64,000 nucleotides of DNA from DATJPD01 sp035506575 (GTDB lineage: Bacteria; Pseudomonadota; Alphaproteobacteria; CACIAM-22H2). The stretch lies in NCBI GenBank assembly GCA_035506575.1, contig DATJPD010000011.1:30557-94556 (forward strand), written 5' to 3'. The notes beneath the pieces were generated by a model. The model was not told the DNA's origin and searched no databases. It saw only the letters and a list, made by a program, of their open reading frames with translations. A program made the position numbers and the translations under genes. Below are positions 1-7,762 of this stretch, piece after piece (within the stretch, counting starts at the first letter, position 1; every line of letters starts with the position of its first letter).

Positions 1-406
1 AGAGATCGGCGCCGGCGAAATTGGGCGCCTCGGCGAGGGACGGGTCCAAGGTCGAATAGGCCGCGATGTCGAAGAGGCTCGCGTTGGCGAGAGTGGCGTT
101 GGAGAAATTCGTGCGCGTGATCGTCGCGTGGTCGAGGGTGGCGCGGGAGAGATCGGCCCCTGAGAGGTCCGCGCGCGACAGGTTCGTTCCGTACAGATTC
201 GCGCCGACGAGCTTTGCCTGCTTGAAATCGAGGTCGCTGAGGTCGAGGTCCTTCAGGTCCTGGTACGAAAAATCCGGCGTCTGACCGCGCGGCGTCTTCG
301 CGAGTGCGGCACTCACCTCGCGCAGGGTCAACGGGTTCGCCGCGGCCTCGCCGGCCACGGCAAAGGCTGCACCGCACGACAACAGGACCCGGCGGGTGAG
401 CCGCAT
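1..406 (-). CDS. Exported pentapeptide-repeat protein (3' end outside window)
   Basis: Reading leftwards from an ATG at 404-406 gives an N-terminus with two arginines and a hydrophobic stretch ending in small residues (a signal peptide), then a run of pentapeptide repeats of the A(D/N)Lxx type (for example GANLY, GTNLS, RADLS, GADLS, NASLF). Such repeats fold as a right-handed beta helix; no enzymatic role can be assigned. The gene runs off the left edge, so length and C-terminus are unknown. It is divergent from the PQQ alcohol dehydrogenase at 591, with 184 bp between them that must hold both promoters. No link to C1 metabolism is evident. Confidence 0.75.
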   Translation of the reverse strand, partial: MRLTRRVLLSCGAAFAVAGEAAANPLTLREVSAALAKTPRGQTPDFSYQDLKDLDLSDLDFKQAKLVGANLYGTNLSRADLSGADLSRATLDHATITRTNFSNATLANASLFDIAAYSTLDPSLAEAPNFAGADL

Positions 407-590
407 GGCGAAACTCCCGAAACGGCCGCCTGGGGACGTCCCACGGCCGTACCGCCTTGAGTGGGCAAGTCTCGCATATCCCGGGCCATTGTTCATCAGT
501 ACCGCGGCACGTTATGATCGACCCGCAGACGTGATTGGCCCCGCCATAAGGGCCGAGAAATTCGGATCCAACACGTTGGGAGGAACGACC

Positions 591-2303
591 ATGATCAGAT
601 CGGTGGTTATCGCCGGCTTATTGGGCGCGGCCGTGTCGGGGGCTGCGTTCGCGCAGACGGCGGACGACCTGAAGAACGCCGGCAAGCACACGAACAGCGT
701 GCTCATGTACGGCATGAGCTACAACGCCCAGCGCTTCAGCACCCTCAAGCAGATCAACCGTGACACGGTGAAGCGCCTGGTCCCGGCATGGGCGTACAGC
801 CTTGCCGACAACCGCGGCGACGAGGCGCAGGCGGTGGTGCGCGATGGGGTGATCTACATCACCGACCACACCAAGACGGTCGCGGTGGATGCGATCACCG
901 GGAAGGAGATCTGGAAGAGCGAGTTCGACTATCCCCCGGAGACGACGCGGGTCGTCTGCTGCGGCATCGTCAATCGCGGCGCTGCCCTCTATGACGGAAA
1001 GCTCTATCGCACGACGCTCGATGCGAACATCGTCGCCCTCGACCAGAAGACAGGGAAAGAGGTCTGGCGCACCAAGGTGGCCGATCCCAAGGATGGCTAT
1101 TCTCTGACCGTCGCTCCCATGGTCGCGCACGGCGTGGTCATCTTCGGCGTGTCAGGGGCTGAATTCGGGGTGCGGGGCTTCCTCGACGGCTACGACGCCG
1201 AGAGCGGCAAGCACCTGTGGCGCACGTACACGATCCCGAACCCCGGCGAGAAGGGTTCCGAAACGTGGGAGAACAACTCCTCGCATTTCGGCGGCGGCAG
1301 CGGGTGGATCACCGGCTCCTACGACCCGCAGCTCGACCTGGTGTTCTGGGGGATCGGCAATCCGTCGCCGTGGAGCCCCTCGGACCGCAAGGGCGACAAC
1401 CTCTACACCAACTCGATGCTCGCGATCCGGCCGCAGACCGGCGAGATGGTCTGGTACTACCAGATGACGCCCAACGATCCGTTCGACTACGACGGCGTGA
1501 ACGAGCTGGTCCTGGCGGACCTGAAGATCGACGGCAAGACGCGCAAGGTTGCCATGCAGGCGAACCGCAACGGGTTCCTCTACGTGGTCGACCGCACCAA
1601 CGGCAAGCTCATCACCGCGCACAAATTCGTCAAGGTGACGTGGGCCAGCGGCATCGACATGAAGACCGGCCGGCCGATCTGGACCGACGACACCAAGGCG
1701 GTGCTCGAGCGGGGCGAGAAGCGCACCATCTTCCCGGCGGCGAACGGCGGGAAGAACTGGATGCCGATGTCGTTCAGCCCGCTGACCGGTCTGCTCTACA
1801 TCAACACGATCAATATCGGCTGGGAGTACGAGCCGAACCCGCCCGGAGCGCTCGCCAACCTCAAGCCGGGCGATCCGTCCGGTCCGGGTTCGCTCAAGTC
1901 GCGTACGTTCGTGTATGAGGATCCGAACGTGCGCGGGGCGCTGAAGGCGATCGATCCGATCACCGGCAAGGTCAAGTGGCAGATCCCGGGACGCAGCCCG
2001 AACATCTCCGGCACCCTGGTGACTGCCGGTGGCCTTGTATTCACCGGCAAGCTCACCGGTGAGTTCATCGCGGCCGACGCCGAGACCGGCAAGCAGTTGT
2101 GGCAGTTCCAGACCCCGTCGGGCATCGTCGGCCAGCCGGTCACCTGGGAGCAGGGCGGCAAGCAGTATGTCACCGTGACCAGCGGCAGCGGCGGCGTCTA
2201 TGTCGCCCGTTTCGGCGACCCGAACATCGCCCACGTGCCGGCCGGCGGCAGCCTGTGGACGTTCAAGCTGTTCGAAGAACCGATGCAGACTTCGCAGCGG
2301 TGA
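591..2303 (+). CDS. PQQ-dependent alcohol dehydrogenase, ExaF/PedH-like, predicted lanthanide-dependent
   Basis: Periplasmic quinoprotein of 570 aa. The start at 591 is chosen because GGGAGGA lies just upstream and a signal peptide ending AAFAQ follows; the frame stays open further upstream but without these signals. Visible features are the beta-propeller PQQ repeats, the vicinal Cys123-Cys124 of the PQQ site, metal ligand candidates Glu191 and Asn257, and catalytic Asp299 followed by Tyr300-Asp301. The second Asp of this DYD motif is the hallmark of enzymes using lanthanides rather than calcium. The NDPFDYDGVNE context resembles ExaF/PedH ethanol-type enzymes more than XoxF, so the substrate may be ethanol or other short alcohols (inference). 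An intrinsic terminator and a cytochrome c gene follow. Confidence 0.88.
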   Translation: MIRSVVIAGLLGAAVSGAAFAQTADDLKNAGKHTNSVLMYGMSYNAQRFSTLKQINRDTVKRLVPAWAYSLADNRGDEAQAVVRDGVIYITDHTKTVAVDAITGKEIWKSEFDYPPETTRVVCCGIVNRGAALYDGKLYRTTLDANIVALDQKTGKEVWRTKVADPKDGYSLTVAPMVAHGVVIFGVSGAEFGVRGFLDGYDAESGKHLWRTYTIPNPGEKGSETWENNSSHFGGGSGWITGSYDPQLDLVFWGIGNPSPWSPSDRKGDNLYTNSMLAIRPQTGEMVWYYQMTPNDPFDYDGVNELVLADLKIDGKTRKVAMQANRNGFLYVVDRTNGKLITAHKFVKVTWASGIDMKTGRPIWTDDTKAVLERGEKRTIFPAANGGKNWMPMSFSPLTGLLYINTINIGWEYEPNPPGALANLKPGDPSGPGSLKSRTFVYEDPNVRGALKAIDPITGKVKWQIPGRSPNISGTLVTAGGLVFTGKLTGEFIAADAETGKQLWQFQTPSGIVGQPVTWEQGGKQYVTVTSGSGGVYVARFGDPNIAHVPAGGSLWTFKLFEEPMQTSQR

Positions 2304-2317
2304 TCCATCGCTAACAC

Positions 2318-2352
2318 GGGGCCGCTCGCATCAGGGCGGCCCCTTTTCTTTT
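2318..2352 (+). terminator. Intrinsic terminator between the PQQ-ADH and its cytochrome
   Basis: An 8-bp perfect stem (GGGGCCGC at 2318-2325, GCGGCCCC at 2336-2343) with a 10-nt loop is followed directly by a T-rich tail. It starts 15 bp after the dehydrogenase stop codon and ends 31 bp before the cytochrome start, so it probably reduces read-through into the downstream gene. Confidence 0.8.
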
Positions 2353-2382
2353 CCAGGCTCAACCGGTTCGAGGTTTACCAAC

Positions 2383-2709
2383 ATGCGGTGGCGTGACGGC
2401 ACAGCACTGGGTGCCCTGGCGATTGGCTTGCTCATGGGGCGGCCGGCGCTGGCGGCCGATGCGGCGAAGGCGGAGGAGGGTGAGCAGGTCTACGAGAACT
2501 ACTGCGTGAATTGCCACGGTGAAGGGCTGCACAACACCAGCGGCGGGGTGACCTTCGACCTGCGAAAGCTGCGCCCCGACGAGCACGACCGCTTCATCAA
2601 TTCGGTCACCAACGGCAAGGGCCAGATGCCGCCGTGGAAGGGCGTTCTGGATCCCGGCAAGATGGAAGCGGTCTGGGCCTATATCCGCGCGACGGTCGAC
2701 GGCAAATAG
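2383..2709 (+). CDS. Small periplasmic cytochrome c
   Basis: A 108-aa class I cytochrome c with a signal peptide (cleavage near ALAAD), one heme motif CVNCH at residues 41-45 and a likely axial Met82 in QMPPW. It follows the ExaF-like dehydrogenase on the same strand and is its probable electron acceptor (inference from adjacency). The ATG at 2383 is preceded by GAGG; the frame is open upstream, but that part overlaps the dehydrogenase and lacks a signal sequence. Expression likely depends on read-through of the terminator at 2318-2352 or on a weak internal promoter. Confidence 0.85.
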   Translation: MRWRDGTALGALAIGLLMGRPALAADAAKAEEGEQVYENYCVNCHGEGLHNTSGGVTFDLRKLRPDEHDRFINSVTNGKGQMPPWKGVLDPGKMEAVWAYIRATVDGK

Positions 2710-2746
2710 GCGCGGGGGGGGGCGGGGCGCGCGCCGGCGATGGATC

Positions 2747-2974
2747 TCAGCCGCGCGCGCGGGTCGGCGCGCAGACGACTTTGACGCGCTCGTCATCGGC
2801 CAGATTACGGCCCATGGCCGTCTCGGCGATATAGGCTTGGCCGTGCATCAGGCACATGACCGGACTACCCGTGGGCTCCTGAACCGAGGTCACGCTGACC
2901 GCGTTGTCCTTGGTGCAGGATGAGAGATCGGGCGTGATCGCAAGCGAGCAGATAAGGACCAAGGCTGTCAGCAT
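2747..2974 (-). CDS. Small exported hypothetical protein
   Basis: 75 aa. The ATG at 2972-2974 is preceded by GGAG; an open extension upstream to 3031 has no such signal. The N-terminal hydrophobic stretch (LTALVLICSLA) reads as a signal peptide, and three cysteines (in SSCTK, MCLMHG and VVCAPT) sit in the mature part. I do not recognise a function. A 271-bp gap with a perfect palindrome (3050-3070) lies upstream and may hold its promoter. Confidence 0.6.
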   Translation of the reverse strand: MLTALVLICSLAITPDLSSCTKDNAVSVTSVQEPTGSPVMCLMHGQAYIAETAMGRNLADDERVKVVCAPTRARG

Positions 2975-3049
2975 CAACGACTCCGTGATCGCAAACCATT
3001 GATGTGTTTCGGTCTTTGGAGATCCGAACACGTTCAGTAACAGAGCAAT

Positions 3050-3070
3050 CTTTATGCCATACGCATAAAG
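3050..3070. promoter_or_regulatory. Perfect 8-bp palindrome with 5-nt centre
   Basis: CTTTATGC (3050-3057), centre CATAC, GCATAAAG (3063-3070). AT-rich compared with its surroundings and lying in the 271-bp gap between the small exported protein (start 2974) and the end of xoxG (3246). There is no T-run next to it, so an operator is likelier than a terminator. The regulator is unknown. Confidence 0.4.
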
Positions 3071-3245
3071 AAGTACGGCGCGTCGGGAACGCGCTCAGGA
3101 TGGCGGTTCGGACTTAAACAACGGTTACGATCGCCGGACGGTCCGGGCCGCCGATCTGCTCACCGAATGGTCATGCCAAAATGTGCGCGGTACTCCCGCG
3201 CAGGGGGAGCCGGGGATAGGGCGGCTCCGGTCCGAAGGCCGTCGA

Positions 3246-3689
3246 TCAGCCCTGGTCGGGCTTCTTGTCCATGTGATCGGGCCGGCCGCGGCCCAGCGCG
3301 CCATCGGAACGCGCCTTCAGATACGCGTAGATGTCGTCGATGTAGAGCATCACGTCCTCGGTCGTGCCGAAGGAGGGCATGACGTTCTCAGCCGCTGTGT
3401 TGACGTTCTGCCGCCCGTTGACCACGACCTCCTTGAACTGGTCCTCGCTCATGGACTTGAGCGACAAGGTCAGGTCGGGCGCATACGAGCTTCCGGACCC
3501 GTCGGGCCCGTGACAGCGCAGGCAGGATTCCGTGTAGCGCCGGTAGCCGTTGTAGGTGTTGAAGTCCACCTTGCCGTTCTCGAATTTGTACGGCTTTTCG
3601 TCCTCGGCCCTGGTGGCGATCGGCGCCGCGGCCATGCTCGCAAGGATAAGCAGGGCAAGAGCAAGTTGTGTTCTCAGGCCACGCGGCAT
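3246..3689 (-). CDS. xoxG: Cytochrome c XoxG, electron acceptor of XoxF
   Basis: 147 aa. The ATG at 3687-3689 is preceded by GGGAGGA and followed by a signal peptide (cleavage near ATRAE). One heme motif CLRCH (56-60), followed by GPDGSGSSYAPDL, and a likely axial Met104 in NVMPSFG. The sequence pattern NGYRRYTESCLRCH ... VMYIDDIYAYLKARSDG style matches the methanol-metabolism cytochromes paired with XoxF. It lies directly downstream of xoxF on the same strand but behind a strong terminator. Its role is to take electrons from XoxF-PQQ in the periplasm and pass them towards the terminal oxidase. Confidence 0.85.
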   Translation of the reverse strand: MPRGLRTQLALALLILASMAAAPIATRAEDEKPYKFENGKVDFNTYNGYRRYTESCLRCHGPDGSGSSYAPDLTLSLKSMSEDQFKEVVVNGRQNVNTAAENVMPSFGTTEDVMLYIDDIYAYLKARSDGALGRGRPDHMDKKPDQG

Positions 3690-3746
3690 CCGTCGTCCTC
3701 CCAACTCGAGTGCGGTCGCTTTAAGCTGAATAGAACATGTGAGGCG

Positions 3747-3785
3747 GAAGAAAAAGGCCGGCACCTTGTCGCCAAGATGCCGGCC
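3747..3785 (-). terminator. Intrinsic terminator between xoxF and xoxG
   Basis: Read on the minus strand, a 13-bp stem (GGCCGGCATCTTG / CAAGGTGCCGGCC, one G-U pair) with a 4-nt loop is followed by TTTTTCTT. It lies between the xoxF stop and the xoxG start, giving the same arrangement as at 2318-2352 and suggesting that xoxF is transcribed in excess over xoxG. Confidence 0.85.
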
Positions 3786-3810
3786 AGAGCCGTAGAGAGC
3801 TGCTACAGCA

Positions 3811-5604
3811 TTAGTCCAAGCCGAACACCGTCAGAACGCCGCCCAGCTGCGTGTACTGGGACAGCGCCTTGTAGGCGCCGACGGCACCCAGGCCGTCGGT
3901 GTCTTTGGTCAGGCCGGCTGCCATGCCGATGCCCGCCCAGCCGCCGACTCCCGACAGCACTGCGACGTACTGCTTGCCGCCGTGCGTGTAGGTCATCACG
4001 TTGCCGATGATGCCCGACGGCGTCTTGAAGCGGTACAGTTCCTTGCCCGTCTTTATGTCGACCGCCTTCAGGTATCCCTCGAGCGTGCCGTAGAAAACGA
4101 TGTCGCCGGCGGTGGCCAGAGCACCCGACCACACCGAGAACGGCTCCGGATCCGACCATACGATCTTGCCCGTGCCGGCATCCCAGGCGATGAAATTGCC
4201 CAGGTGGTTGTCGCCCTTCGGCGGGAACATCGACAGGGTCGCCCCGACATAGGGCTGGCCTGCGGTGTACGACACCTTGAAGGGTTCGTAGTCCATGCAG
4301 ACGTGGTTGGTCGGCACGTAGAAGAGGTGAGTCTGCGGCGAATACGCCGCCGGCTGCTCATCCTTCGACCCCAGTGCCGCCGGGCAGATGCCCTGCGAGT
4401 TGTGGTCTTCGCCGCCCGCCTGCGTGCTGTACTGCTTCACGACTTCGGGTCGGCCGGTCTGCATGTCGACATGGGTCGCCCAGTTGACCTTCGGGTCGTA
4501 CTTCTGGGCCACCAACAGCGCGCCGTTCTCGCGGTTCAGCGTGTAGCCGAAGCCGTTGCGGTCGAAATGAACCAGCGCCTTCGTCTCTTTCCCGTTGACC
4601 GGGATATCGGCGAGGATCATCTCGTTGATGCCGTCATAGTCCCACTCGTCATGCGGCGTCATCTGATAGACCCACTTCGCGACACCCGTGTCCGGGTTGC
4701 GCGCGAAGACCGTCATCGACCACTTGTTGTCGCCGGGCCGCTGCACCGGGTTCCAGGTGCTCGGGTTGCCGGAGCCGTAGTAGACGAGGTTCAGCTGCGG
4801 ATCGTAGGAGATCCATCCCCACGTGGCGCCGCCGCCGATCTTCCACTGGTCTCCTTGCCACGTCTTGAGCGAGGAGTCCTTGCCCACCGGCTTGCCCATG
4901 TCCGTGGTCTTGTCATCGAACAGGATCTGGTCATCCGGCCCTTCAGAGTAAGCCTTCCACACCAGCTTCCCGTCCTTCAGGTTGTACGCCGCAAGGAAGC
5001 CCTGGACTCCGAACTCGCCGCCGCTGACGCCGATGAGCACCTTGTCCTTGACGATTTGCGGCGCGCTGGTCCCGGTGGCACCGACCTTGGCGTCGGCGAC
5101 CATCACCTTCCACACTTCCTGACCGGTCTTGGCGTCCAGTGCCACCAGCGCGTTGTCCGCCTGGTGCAGGAAGATCTTTCCGTCGGCGTAAGCGACGCCG
5201 CGGTTCACCGTGTCGCAGCACATCACCGGGATCACGTTCGGATCCTGGCGCGGCTCGTACTTCCACGCGATGCGACCGTTGTGATCCAGGTCCAGCGCGT
5301 AGACGTTATTCGGGAACGGTGATGAGAGATACATCATGTTGCCGATAACGAGCGGCGCGCCTTCGTGGCCGCGCAGCACGCCGGTCGAGAATGTCCAGAC
5401 CGGATGCAGGTTCTTGACGTTCTGCGCGTTGATCTGCTTCAGCGTGCTGTACCGATGGTTGGCATAATCCCCCGTCGGCATCACCCACTGATTCGCATCC
5501 TTCTCGAGCTTCATCAGCTCATCATTGGCGAATGCGACCGGGCCCGTAAGCGAGGTCGAAAGGCCGATGACAGAAGCTGCAAGTAGGTACGCTCGTACCC
5601 TCAT
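3811..5604 (-). CDS. xoxF: Lanthanide-dependent methanol dehydrogenase XoxF
   Basis: 597 aa, the usual length for XoxF, with a signal peptide ending PVAFAND. Oxidises methanol (and often formaldehyde) in the periplasm with PQQ and a lanthanide. Visible: vicinal Cys129-Cys130, metal ligand candidates Glu197 (GGEFG) and Asn280 (GSGN), catalytic Asp322 and the lanthanide-binding Asp324 in HDEWDYDGINEM. The ATG at 5602-5604 has GGGAGG upstream. Overall sequence looks like the widespread XoxF5 group (family-level judgement). Followed by a terminator and xoxG; divergent from fae across a 289-bp region holding the TAATACCAA motif. No mxaF is seen in the window, so this may be the main methanol oxidase. 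Confidence 0.95.
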   Translation of the reverse strand: MRVRAYLLAASVIGLSTSLTGPVAFANDELMKLEKDANQWVMPTGDYANHRYSTLKQINAQNVKNLHPVWTFSTGVLRGHEGAPLVIGNMMYLSSPFPNNVYALDLDHNGRIAWKYEPRQDPNVIPVMCCDTVNRGVAYADGKIFLHQADNALVALDAKTGQEVWKVMVADAKVGATGTSAPQIVKDKVLIGVSGGEFGVQGFLAAYNLKDGKLVWKAYSEGPDDQILFDDKTTDMGKPVGKDSSLKTWQGDQWKIGGGATWGWISYDPQLNLVYYGSGNPSTWNPVQRPGDNKWSMTVFARNPDTGVAKWVYQMTPHDEWDYDGINEMILADIPVNGKETKALVHFDRNGFGYTLNRENGALLVAQKYDPKVNWATHVDMQTGRPEVVKQYSTQAGGEDHNSQGICPAALGSKDEQPAAYSPQTHLFYVPTNHVCMDYEPFKVSYTAGQPYVGATLSMFPPKGDNHLGNFIAWDAGTGKIVWSDPEPFSVWSGALATAGDIVFYGTLEGYLKAVDIKTGKELYRFKTPSGIIGNVMTYTHGGKQYVAVLSGVGGWAGIGMAAGLTKDTDGLGAVGAYKALSQYTQLGGVLTVFGLD

Positions 5605-5746
5605 GTTGCGCCTCCCGATTGGCTACCCCGACCCGGGTTGCTTGTGAAACGGTGCGCGGGTCGGCCGCACGGCGCTCCACCCGGTGCCCGATCTTTGCAG
5701 CGGGTCACCCTGGCGCGATAGTAGGTCGATCGTGCGCGCGCGGCTG

Positions 5747-5764
5747 TAATACCAAAGTTTTAGG
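5747..5764 (+). promoter_or_regulatory. TAATACCAA motif, xoxF/fae divergent region
   Basis: TAATACCAAAGTTTTAGG. It shares TAATACCAARG-N2-TKA with sites at 35316-35333 and 43414-43431. TAA and TTA flank a 10-nt core. It lies 143 bp upstream of the xoxF start and 130 bp upstream of fae. Likely an activator site for methylotrophy genes (inference). Confidence 0.5.
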
Positions 5765-5893
5765 ACGCCCATATTCAATTGAGCATCCGCAAGCGGAGGC
5801 GTAATCGTGTGCGCTCTTCGCTGGTGATTTCAGTCGTGCGCTGGCGCCGTCCCGCGCACGAGACATCCGCAACGACCGGAGTGGGAGGCATTG

Positions 5894-6406
5894 ATGGCAA
5901 AGATCTCGAAAGTGCTGGTGGGTGAGTCGCTGGTCGGCGAGGGCAACGAGGTTGCGCATATCGACCTCATCCTTGGCCCGCGCAACAGCGCGGCCGAAAC
6001 AGCGTTTTGCACGACGCTGACCAGCCAGCGCGAGGGCGTGAACGGGCTGTTGGCGGTGATCGGCCCGAACCTGATGTGCAAGCCGAACACGGTGATGTTC
6101 AACAAAGTGACCATCAAGAACGCGAAGCAGGCGGTACAGATGTTCGGCCCGGCGCAGCGCGGCGTGGCGACCGCGGTCGCGGACTGCGTGAAGGACGGTA
6201 CGATCCCGGCCGAGGAGGCGGACGACCTGTTCATCAGCGTCGGCGTGTTCATCCACTGGGAAGCGGCCGACGACAGGAAGATCCAGGACTTCAACTACGA
6301 AGCCACGAAGCAGGCGATCAAGCGCGCCGTGTCGGGTGAGCCGAGCGCCAAGAACATGCTGGCGCAGCGCGACAAGGTGAGCCACCCGTTCGCCGCGCAC
6401 AATTGA
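5894..6406 (+). CDS. fae: Formaldehyde-activating enzyme Fae
   Basis: 170 aa. Condenses formaldehyde with tetrahydromethanopterin to methylene-H4MPT, the entry step of the C1 oxidation pathway in the cytoplasm. Sequence is typical throughout: KVLVGESLVGEGNEVAHID at the N-terminus, LILGPRN, QREGVNGLLAVIGPN and VFIHWEAADDRKI. The ATG at 5894 has GGGAGG upstream; a TTG three bases earlier is less likely. It stands alone on the plus strand, divergent from xoxF, with a GC-rich hairpin after the stop codon, so it is probably monocistronic and highly expressed. Confidence 0.96.
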   Translation: MAKISKVLVGESLVGEGNEVAHIDLILGPRNSAAETAFCTTLTSQREGVNGLLAVIGPNLMCKPNTVMFNKVTIKNAKQAVQMFGPAQRGVATAVADCVKDGTIPAEEADDLFISVGVFIHWEAADDRKIQDFNYEATKQAIKRAVSGEPSAKNMLAQRDKVSHPFAAHN

Positions 6407-6416
6407 CGGCGTGAGG

Positions 6417-6445
6417 GGAGCGGCCCGGAGGGCCGCTCCTCCGTC
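6417..6445 (+). terminator. Hairpin terminator after fae
   Basis: A 9-bp perfect stem GGAGCGGCC / GGCCGCTCC (6417-6425 and 6431-6439) with a 5-nt loop begins 10 bp after the fae stop codon. No clear T-run follows, so termination may be partial or the stem may stabilise the 3' end. Confidence 0.55.
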
Positions 6446-6558
6446 CCGGGGTGCCGGGGCATGGGACACGGTGCGCTGGCCGCTCGACGCGGTGCGGCTG
6501 GAAACAGCGCGACCGCCTTGATAGACTTTGCGACAGCCGGTGCCGGATACGAGGCGGG

Positions 6559-6586
6559 AACAACCGCCCACGAGGCGGCTGTTGTT
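6559..6586 (+). other. Hairpin in the leader upstream of the FIST gene
   Basis: AACAACCGCC (6559-6568), centre CACGA, GGCGGCTGTTGTT. The 5-bp GC stem is extended by AACAA/TTGTT across a bulged C. It sits about 30 bp upstream of the FIST start codon and could be a 5' leader structure or a weak terminator. Confidence 0.3.
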
Positions 6587-6613
6587 CGCCCGTCGAGGGC
6601 GTGTGGGAGGCCC

Positions 6614-7762
6614 ATGCCGAAAGCGCCACTACTGCGCGGCGGCTCGCAGGCGTCGGATCCGCGGGAAGCCGTCGCGCAGCTCCACAGCGCGATTGGCGGC
6701 CCTCGAACCGCATTTGCCGTCATCTTTTTTTCGCCGCAGTACAACGTGAATGCGATCGCGGCGGCGGTGCGCGAGCGTTTCGGCGACACGCCGGTGTTCG
6801 GCTGCACGACCGCTGGCGAGATCACGCCGTTCGGGTACATCAGCGGCGGTCTGTGCGGCATCGGATTTCCCGCCGACGAATTCGCGGTCACGTCGGTCCT
6901 GTTCGAAGATCTGACGAACTTCGAGGTCGCGACCACGCTCGAGAAGACGCGGCTGGCGGTCGCGGATCAGGCCCGCACGGCTGCGGCGGCGTTCCCGGAC
7001 ATTGCCGGCGCCAAATGCTTCGCTCTTCTCCTGGTCGATGGCCTGTCGGTCCGTGAGGAGCAGCTCGTCAGCGCGATCGCCAACGCGCTCGGCGATATCC
7101 CGCTCGTCGGCGGGTCGGCGGGCGACGACATGAACTTTCGCCGCACCTGGATTCTGCATGGGGGCCGTTGCGTGCCCAACGCGGCCTCCCTGCTTCTGGT
7201 GACGGCGCGCCGCCGCTTCCTGGCCTTCAAGACGGAACACTTCCTCAACACCGACAAGAAGATGGTCGTGACGGGCGCCAAGCCCGCGGAGCGCACGGTC
7301 ACGGAGCTCAACGCGGAACCCGCCGCACGCGAGTATGCCCGGGTGATCGGGGTGGCGGGCGAACGTCTGACCCCCATGACGTTCGCGGCACACCCGGTCC
7401 TGGTCCGCGTCGGCGGGCAATATCACGTCCGCGCCATACAGAAGGTGAACCCGGACGACAGCCTGACGTTCTTCTGCGCGATCGAGGAGGGCCTCGTGCT
7501 CACGGTCGCCAAGAGCGTGGACGTCGTGCACGACCTCGAAGACCTGTTCCAGAGGATCCAGCGCGAGCTGGGCAGCCCGGATCTCATCATCGGCTGCGAT
7601 TGCGTGCTGCGGAATGTCGAGATCGAGCGGCGGCAGCTCAAGCGGACCGTATCCGAGCTGTTCGTCCGCAACCGGGTGATCGGCTTCTGCACCTATGGTG
7701 AGCAGTTCAACTCGATGCACGTGAGTCAGACCTTCACCGGCATTGCGATCGGCGCCACATGA
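6614..7762 (+). CDS. FIST-domain sensory protein (NosP-like)
   Basis: 382 aa. The start at 6614 is chosen for its GGGAGG; the frame is open to 6461 but without a ribosome site. FIST N (PVFGCTTAGEI ... SVLF) and FIST C domains are recognisable. FIST proteins bind small ligands; NosP of Pseudomonas, a heme-binding nitric oxide sensor, regulates its neighbouring kinase NahK. Here too the gene overlaps a hybrid kinase by 4 bp (ATGA). In Pseudomonas aeruginosa that kinase (ErcS) also belongs to the regulatory network of PQQ ethanol oxidation, so a role in controlling the alcohol dehydrogenases nearby is plausible but inferred. Confidence 0.8.
   Translation: MPKAPLLRGGSQASDPREAVAQLHSAIGGPRTAFAVIFFSPQYNVNAIAAAVRERFGDTPVFGCTTAGEITPFGYISGGLCGIGFPADEFAVTSVLFEDLTNFEVATTLEKTRLAVADQARTAAAAFPDIAGAKCFALLLVDGLSVREEQLVSAIANALGDIPLVGGSAGDDMNFRRTWILHGGRCVPNAASLLLVTARRRFLAFKTEHFLNTDKKMVVTGAKPAERTVTELNAEPAAREYARVIGVAGERLTPMTFAAHPVLVRVGGQYHVRAIQKVNPDDSLTFFCAIEEGLVLTVAKSVDVVHDLEDLFQRIQRELGSPDLIIGCDCVLRNVEIERRQLKRTVSELFVRNRVIGFCTYGEQFNSMHVSQTFTGIAIGAT

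Noticed and set aside
396..590. N-terminal extension of the ExaF-like dehydrogenase from an earlier ATG
   Set aside because: The frame is open from 396, but the signal peptide and GGGAGGA place the true start at 591.
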